This document shows, one piece after another, positions 1 to 5,323 of a DNA stretch of 5,323 nt. This DNA is from Verrucomicrobiota bacterium. Its GTDB lineage: Bacteria > Verrucomicrobiota > Lentisphaeria > Victivallales > Victivallaceae. Each line of letters begins with the position of its first letter. The first letter of the stretch is position 1. A model generated the notes under the pieces. The model did not search any database. It was not told the origin of the DNA and worked only from the letters and a program-made list of their open reading frames with translations. The position numbers were made by a program, and so were the translations under genes. Where the stretch lies: the NCBI GenBank assembly GCA_023459755.1, contig JAEWSS010000189.1:1-5323 (forward strand), given 5' to 3'.

Positions 1-1719
<1,719 letters not shown>

Positions 1720-1730
1720 CGAAGAAAAAT

Positions 1731-1761
1731 CGGACCGGCGTCCCCAAAGGACAAAGGTCCG
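1731..1761 (+). promoter_or_regulatory. Two-part hairpin early in the glnN-purF intergenic RNA
   Basis: CGGACC (1731-1736) pairs with GGTCCG (1756-1761) in six perfect base pairs. Inside it, GTCC (1740-1743) pairs with GGAC (1749-1752), closing a CCAAA loop; a small GGC/AAA internal loop separates the two helices. It begins 12 nt after the glnN stop codon. No T run follows (GTATTCTCACC comes next), so it is not a terminator by itself. It could protect the glnN 3' end or be the first half of an attenuator, because its 3' arm can pair instead with the 5' arm of the next hairpin. I do not recognise a known riboswitch class. The pairing is seen directly; the function is inferred. Confidence 0.5.
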
Positions 1762-1774
1762 GTATTCTCACCCG

Positions 1775-1844
1775 GTGTCGAGCCGGACGGAAACTGACCG
1801 GTGGATCCGGAGACGGGTCCTCCGTCCGGCTCGACGCATTTTTT
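1775..1844 (+). terminator. Intrinsic terminator-like hairpin with T run, downstream of glnN and just before purF
   Basis: A perfect 15-bp inverted repeat has its left arm at 1777-1791 (GTCGAGCCGGACGGA) and its right arm at 1821-1835 (TCCGTCCGGCTCGAC). As RNA it gains a U-G and a G-C pair outward (1776/1836 and 1775/1837). Six T residues follow at 1839-1844, the classic rho-independent arrangement. The 29-nt loop is long for a simple terminator but carries its own hairpin: CCGG (1798-1801) with CCGG (1807-1810) around TGGAT. Placed 36 nt before the purF start, it would end glnN transcripts, or control read-through into purF if conditional. Its 5' arm is shared with a competing pairing to 1757-1763. 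Confidence 0.75.
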
Positions 1845-1860
1845 AACCGCGCCCCGGTCT

Positions 1861-1880
1861 TTTCAATTTATCATTTTACT
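1861..1880 (+). promoter_or_regulatory. purF: AT-rich purF start-proximal segment, possible -10 element, no Shine-Dalgarno
   Basis: The 20 bases before the purF ATG are strikingly AT-rich in a GC-rich window and contain no GGAG-like sequence. TATCAT at 1869-1874 matches five of six bases of the TATAAT consensus and ends 6 nt before the ATG. If it is a -10 element, transcription would start at or next to the start codon, giving a leaderless or nearly leaderless message. I find no convincing -35 hexamer at 16-18 bp spacing, so the promoter call is weak. The alternative is that purF is translated from glnN read-through RNA with an unstructured AT-rich initiation region. Confidence 0.22.
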
Positions 1881-3782
1881 ATGAGCGACCCAATCCCACA
1901 TGAATGCGGCATCGCGCTGCTGCGGCTACTGAAGCCGCTCGACTACTACCGACGCAAATACGGTTCGCTGTTCTACGGCTATCAGAAACTTTCTCTGATG
2001 ATGGAAAAACAGCACAACCGCGGACAGGACGGCGCCGGACTCGCCGGATTGGCGCTGGATGTGCCGTCCGGATTCCCCTATTTTTTCCGCGAACGGTCGA
2101 ACTCCGCAATGCCGTTGAAAAGTCTGTTTGACACCGTCAACCTCTCGCTGGCCGACTTCGCCGCGAAAAACGGCGACCGCATGGACGACGTCGCCTTCGT
2201 CAAAACCCACGCCAGATTCTGCTCCGAAATCTACCTCGGCCATCTCCGCTACGGCACCTTCGGCCGCAACGACCTCGAAGCCTGTCACCCCTTTGTCCGT
2301 GAAAGCGCCTGCCGCTCGCGCACACTGCTGATCGCCGGAAATTTCAACCTCACCAACGTCGCCGCGCTGTTCCGCCAACTCAATTTGTCCGGTCACCACC
2401 TGATGCGCTATTCGGACGGCAACGTTATGCTTCATCAGCTCGGCCACTATCTCGAAGCGGAAAACAATCTGCGGCTGAACCGCTATTCGCGCGGCTGTAA
2501 AACCTCACCCGACGAAATCATGCGCCGGGTGGAGGAGGAGATCGACACCGCCGCAATCCTCCGCAACGCCTGCGCCAACTGGGACGGCGGATTCGTGGTC
2601 GCCGGAATCATCGGCAGCGGCGACTCCTTCGTGATCCGCGACCCGAACGGCATCCGCCCCTGCTACTATTACTGCGATGACGAAATCGCCGTGGCCGCCA
2701 GCGAGCGCCCGCCGATCCATACCGCGTTCAACGTCCCGTGCGAACTGATCCGCGAACTGCCGCGCGGCAATGCGCTGATCGTGAGGCGCAACGGAAAGGT
2801 CGCGGTTGAGGAGTGCATTCCGCCCGCCGCGCCGGCCGGATGTTCGTTTGAGCGCATCTATTTTTCCCGCGGGAACGACCGCGACATTTATCAGGAACGC
2901 AAAGCTCTCGGCCGTCACCTCACTCCGGCCGTGCTGAACGCGGTGGACAACGACATTGAAAACACCGTTTTCTCTTTTATTCCGAACACCGCCGAAGTCG
3001 GATTTCTCGGCCTTAAAGAGGGACTTCAAGACCGCCTGGCCAACCTGCAGTATGAACTGATCCGCAAACTTGCCCCCGGAGACAACGCCAATCTGCAGCG
3101 AATACTGGCCATGCGCGTGCGCTGCGAAAAAATCGCGGTCAAGGACGCCAAACTGCGCACCTTCATCGCCGACAGCATCAACCGCCACGAACTGATCGGA
3201 CACGTTTACGACACCACCGACGGCGTGGTTCGTCCCGGCGTGGACAATCTGGTGGTGCTGGACGACTCCATCGTCCGCGGCGCCACGTTGCGCGACTCCA
3301 TTCTCCGGATGCTCGCCCGGCTGCGGCCGAAACGCGTTGTGGTCGTCTCCACCGCGCCGCCGATCTGTTATCCGGACTGCTACGGCATCGACATGGCCAG
3401 CCTGGGTGAGTTCGTCGCCTTCGAAGCCGCCGTCCGGATGCTCCGGCGCCGCGAAAAAGCCGACATGCTGAAAGCCATCATGATCGAAGCGCAGAAACAG
3501 CTCGCCCTGCCCGACCATCAGCAAATCAACGCGGTAAAGCCGCTTTATCAGGAATTTTCAGCGGAGGAACTCAGCGCGGAAATCGCCGATATTCTGAAAC
3601 CGGAGGATTTTCCAGCCGACTTGAAAATCATTTATCAGTCGCCGGAAGACCTGAAACTGTGCTGCCCCAACCATCGCGGCGACTGGTATTTCAGCGGCAA
3701 CTACCCGACCCCCGGCGGCAACCGCGTGGTCAATCAGGCGTTTGTGAATTACATGAACGGCGTTACCGGACGCGCTTACTGA
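1881..3782 (+). CDS. purF: Long-form amidophosphoribosyltransferase (PurF family), 633 aa
   Basis: The predicted reaction transfers glutamine amide nitrogen to PRPP to form phosphoribosylamine, the first committed step of purine synthesis, in the cytoplasm. The frame is open upstream to 1677, but ATG 1881 is chosen because it puts the Ntn nucleophile at Cys9 (HECGIA), implying removal of an 8-residue propeptide. The glutaminase domain (about 9-300) shows QHNRGQDGAG (44-53), GHLRYGT with Arg123 (120-126), AGNFNLTN (152-159) and RDPNGIRP (253-260). The phosphoribosyltransferase domain shows VVLDDSIVRGATLR (458-471), the PRPP loop, and PPICYPDCYGIDM (493-505). The protein exceeds the usual 470-510 residues: it has a longer glutaminase insert near 60-115 and a C-terminal region ending RGDWYFSGNYPTPGG (599-613). 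That form I recall from Bacteroidota. The CxxC of Fe-S-type PurF proteins is absent there. It could be a PurF-like paralog rather than the main enzyme. No Shine-Dalgarno sequence is visible. Confidence 0.9.
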   Translation: MSDPIPHECGIALLRLLKPLDYYRRKYGSLFYGYQKLSLMMEKQHNRGQDGAGLAGLALDVPSGFPYFFRERSNSAMPLKSLFDTVNLSLADFAAKNGDRMDDVAFVKTHARFCSEIYLGHLRYGTFGRNDLEACHPFVRESACRSRTLLIAGNFNLTNVAALFRQLNLSGHHLMRYSDGNVMLHQLGHYLEAENNLRLNRYSRGCKTSPDEIMRRVEEEIDTAAILRNACANWDGGFVVAGIIGSGDSFVIRDPNGIRPCYYYCDDEIAVAASERPPIHTAFNVPCELIRELPRGNALIVRRNGKVAVEECIPPAAPAGCSFERIYFSRGNDRDIYQERKALGRHLTPAVLNAVDNDIENTVFSFIPNTAEVGFLGLKEGLQDRLANLQYELIRKLAPGDNANLQRILAMRVRCEKIAVKDAKLRTFIADSINRHELIGHVYDTTDGVVRPGVDNLVVLDDSIVRGATLRDSILRMLARLRPKRVVVVSTAPPICYPDCYGIDMASLGEFVAFEAAVRMLRRREKADMLKAIMIEAQKQLALPDHQQINAVKPLYQEFSAEELSAEIADILKPEDFPADLKIIYQSPEDLKLCCPNHRGDWYFSGNYPTPGGNRVVNQAFVNYMNGVTGRAY

Positions 3783-4708
3783 ATCCGGGCGGAAACTTCG
3801 GACGGAACCGGCGCGGACGTGCAGTATTTGATAACAAGTCCGGCAAGCTCGCGCGGGCAAATCCAATTTAGATTAACCGTTTTTCCGTCCGCGGCCACCT
3901 TCAATCCGGAGACCAGTTTTGCGGCAAGCGCCCGGTCGTCCGGCATCAGCGCCGGAATCATGGTGACGGCGAGCATCTGAAGATTGACCGACATGGCGGC
4001 GGCGGTTTTGACGTCGGCACAGGAAACCCGGCCGATGACCTCCACCGATTCCGCATCGGTGAAATGTGCCGACAACAGCACCAGGTCCACCCCGCGAACG
4101 AATGCCGCGGCGGCGGGAAAACGCGACGGCGTAAGTGACGCCAGCAAAAACGCGTCGTCCGGCGCACCGGAGAACGCCGCCGGAACCGCCGCCGAACCGG
4201 ATTTTCCGGACAACAGTCCGGTTCCGGTCGCAAGATCGCCGACAAAAAACACATCAGGTTCAAGCGCTATCGCGGCCGGCTCGAACGAGCCGCGCAGTTT
4301 GCGGTTCACGCTTTCAGCCGGGAAAACCGCCGCCGGAGCGCCGTCCGCCGCCGTCCGCCGCAGTACGGTTCCCGACGAATTTTCAAGCATTGAGAAAAAA
4401 TCTTTCGGCTCCAGACCGCCACGCAGCAGAAGACGCTGATTCTTAGGATGCAGCGGCTCGTAAAAGGCCACCGCCGCACTGGAAAAATCCTCAAAGTCCT
4501 CCGAAAAGTCATAAAATCCGCCGGCGGAGGCGACAAGTTTTGAATTGAGTTCGCGCAGATCGTTTTCCAGCCAGCTGCCGCGAATCGCCGCAAGGTCGGC
4601 ATAACCCACCAGCGCGGGTGAACCGGAAATATATTTGAAAAGCACGTCGGATTCAACGCCGCACAGGAACAGCGGCAGACAGCACAGCACGCAAAAAAAC
4701 TTTACCAT
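3776..4708 (-). CDS. Predicted exported protein of unknown function, 310 aa, paralog of the upstream gene
   Basis: I do not recognise a named family. The N-terminus has one Lys at residue 3, then a hydrophobic, Cys-rich stretch (4-16, with Cys at 6, 9, 10 and 16). A plausible signal peptidase I site lies around VES|D (20/21), so export is likely. The residues before Cys16 (L-F-L) do not form a good lipobox. The mature part opens with a strand-like region, ALVGYADLAAIRGSWL (32-47). Residues 146-297 align with most of the upstream gene product: DVFFVG (152-157), LAVTM (246-250), DRALA (258-262), GKTV (275-278) and ELAG (287-290). Start ATG 4708 is well supported by GGAGG seven bases upstream, and it overlaps the upstream stop by 7 bp, suggesting translational coupling. 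Its TAA lies inside the convergent end of purF. No catalytic motif is apparent, so a binding or structural envelope role is only a guess. Confidence 0.82.
   Translation of the reverse strand: MVKFFCVLCCLPLFLCGVESDVLFKYISGSPALVGYADLAAIRGSWLENDLRELNSKLVASAGGFYDFSEDFEDFSSAAVAFYEPLHPKNQRLLLRGGLEPKDFFSMLENSSGTVLRRTAADGAPAAVFPAESVNRKLRGSFEPAAIALEPDVFFVGDLATGTGLLSGKSGSAAVPAAFSGAPDDAFLLASLTPSRFPAAAAFVRGVDLVLLSAHFTDAESVEVIGRVSCADVKTAAAMSVNLQMLAVTMIPALMPDDRALAAKLVSGLKVAADGKTVNLNWICPRELAGLVIKYCTSAPVPSEVSARIQ
4341..4360. repeat. Perfect 10-bp tandem duplication inside the 310-aa exported protein gene
   Basis: CCGTCCGCCG occurs twice back to back, and the match continues into flanking bases (4339-4361). 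It encodes part of RRTAADGAPA on the minus strand. The unit is not a multiple of three, so gain or loss of one copy would shift the frame. With only two copies in GC-rich coding DNA, it is probably incidental. Confidence 0.6.
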
Positions 4709-5323
4709 CCCTCGTCCTCCATGCCGGTCAGACGGTCGTCCGCCGCGGCGTCGGCCATTTTCTTTTTCAATACTTCGACCAGTCGGCCGGCCAGACCGCC
4801 GTCGACTTTGACATTCCAGCGCAGAACGCCCTTACCGGACTGGATTTTCGGCAGCGCCAGAAGTTCGTCCGCCAGCCCGCGGTCTTCGGAGAAAAACATC
4901 GTGACACCCAAAGTGTAAAACGCCTCCAGCACGCCGCGCAACGACTTCGGATCTTCGGTATGCCATACGCTCGACACGGCGAAAGCGTCTTCATAAAAGA
5001 TCACTTCGCCGTCCACTCCGGACGTCCCGCCGAACAATGCGGCAAACTCCCGACGTTTCGGAAACACCAAATGACAGGCCGCCGCCGCATTATGCTCCGG
5101 CTTATCCGGAAAAAGACGGCCCGGGCCGTCGGCGCAACGCAATTTCCAGTCCTCAATCGCCGACTCCTCTCCCGCCCAAGCCAGATCGGAACCTGAAAAC
5201 ATCAGCACATAGGGCCGAACTCCAAGCTCCTTTTTATTTAGACAAACAATTGCGCCGTCGGTTCCATTTTTGAGCAAAAAATTTTCACTGTTTTCGCCGG
5301 CGGCCGCCACCGCCAGCGGCGCA
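4702..5323 (-). CDS. Protein of unknown function, C-terminal 206 residues (5' end beyond window)
   Basis: The frame is open to the right edge; a GTG at 5310 exists but nothing supports it as the start, and the codons before it (A-P-L-A) read through without a stop. The gene therefore probably continues outside. Family unknown. Numbering from the first whole codon (5322), the product has strand-like segments PYVLMFSGSDLAWAG (37-51), NAAAACHLVFP (78-88) and GEVIFYEDAFAVSSVW (105-120). Next come LGVTMFFSEDRGLADELL (138-155) and KIQSGKGVLRWNVKVDGG (159-176), and the end is charged and acidic. These segments match residues 146-297 of the downstream gene product in order, with few gaps, so the two look like paralogs. 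The initial APLAVAAA could be the end of a signal peptide or interior sequence; this cannot be decided here. Its TAA (4704-4702) overlaps the next gene's ATG by 7 bp, so the pair is a likely coupled operon. Confidence 0.75.
   Translation of the reverse strand, partial: APLAVAAAGENSENFLLKNGTDGAIVCLNKKELGVRPYVLMFSGSDLAWAGEESAIEDWKLRCADGPGRLFPDKPEHNAAAACHLVFPKRREFAALFGGTSGVDGEVIFYEDAFAVSSVWHTEDPKSLRGVLEAFYTLGVTMFFSEDRGLADELLALPKIQSGKGVLRWNVKVDGGLAGRLVEVLKKKMADAAADDRLTGMEDEGW
4716..4720 (-). promoter_or_regulatory. Shine-Dalgarno GGAGG for the 310-aa exported protein gene
   Basis: On the minus strand, GGAGG is followed by a 7-nt spacer (ACGAGGG) and ATG at 4708-4706. This is a near-ideal ribosome binding site lying within the last codons of the upstream gene. 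It fixes the start and shows that the organism uses canonical Shine-Dalgarno initiation, in contrast with purF. Confidence 0.85.

Noticed and set aside
1775..1846. GTG-initiated 23-codon Arg-rich reading frame (possible leader peptide) across the terminator
   Set aside because: There is no Shine-Dalgarno sequence before the GTG, the frame continues open from within glnN, and the Arg codons simply reflect the CGG/CCG-rich hairpin arms.
1720..1880. Known riboswitch class (glutamine, guanidine, PRPP, ZTP) in the glnN-purF gap
   Set aside because: I compared by eye with remembered core motifs. Short similarities such as GGACGGAA and GGTCCGG occur, but no full consensus is present. It is reported only as an attenuator-like structure.
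2505..3524. 339-codon open frame on the minus strand
   Set aside because: It is fully antisense to purF, whose frame carries the catalytic and PRPP motifs. The translation shows no recognisable domain and shadow-like composition.
3766..3788. Bidirectional terminator between the convergent genes
   Set aside because: Only a 5-bp CCGGA/TCCGG stem with a 13-nt loop and no T run; CCGG words are frequent throughout the window.
4206..4221. Hairpin CCGGAC-AACA-GTCCGG
   Set aside because: It is inside the coding region of the 310-aa protein and arises from repeated Ser/Gly codons (TCC GGA). No T run follows on either strand, so a terminator is unlikely.

Overview
The window is a dense, GC-rich bacterial chromosomal segment. 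It holds parts or all of four protein genes and one clearly structured intergenic region. I see no tRNA, rRNA, CRISPR array, insertion sequence or phage gene.

Layout: (1) Positions 1-1719 on the plus strand are the C-terminal 572 residues of a type III glutamine synthetase (GlnN); its start lies left of the window. (2) Positions 1720-1880 are a 161-nt intergenic stretch with two strong hairpins. The second is followed by six T residues, so it looks like an intrinsic terminator. The segments can also re-pair in an attenuator-like way. (3) Positions 1881-3782 on the plus strand are a complete 633-residue long-form amidophosphoribosyltransferase (PurF type), with a class II glutamine amidotransferase domain and a PRPP-binding domain. 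(4) Convergent to these, on the minus strand, a two-gene unit enters from the right edge. It comprises a partial gene (5322 down to 4702) and a complete 310-residue exported protein (4708 down to 3776). I recognise no named family for either, but their sequences align with each other, so they look like diverged tandem paralogs.

How the genes relate: glutamine synthetase makes glutamine, and the PurF-type enzyme uses glutamine as the nitrogen donor for the first committed step of purine synthesis. The plus-strand pair therefore joins nitrogen assimilation to a major glutamine consumer. The intervening structured RNA is the natural place for control between them. The minus-strand pair shows translational coupling (a 7-bp overlap ATGGTAA with a good Shine-Dalgarno sequence). 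It ends inside the last codons of purF, with a 7-bp overlap of convergent stops.

Organism: GSIII and the long PurF form with the C-terminal RGDWYFSGNYPTPGG region both resemble, from memory, proteins of Bacteroidota and some PVC-group bacteria. High GC, a canonical Shine-Dalgarno sequence and unknown exported proteins make a Lentisphaerota/Verrucomicrobiota-like (PVC) genome my best guess, at low to moderate confidence. I found no obviously new defence or mobile system. The best leads are the glnN-purF leader structure and the tandem paralog pair.
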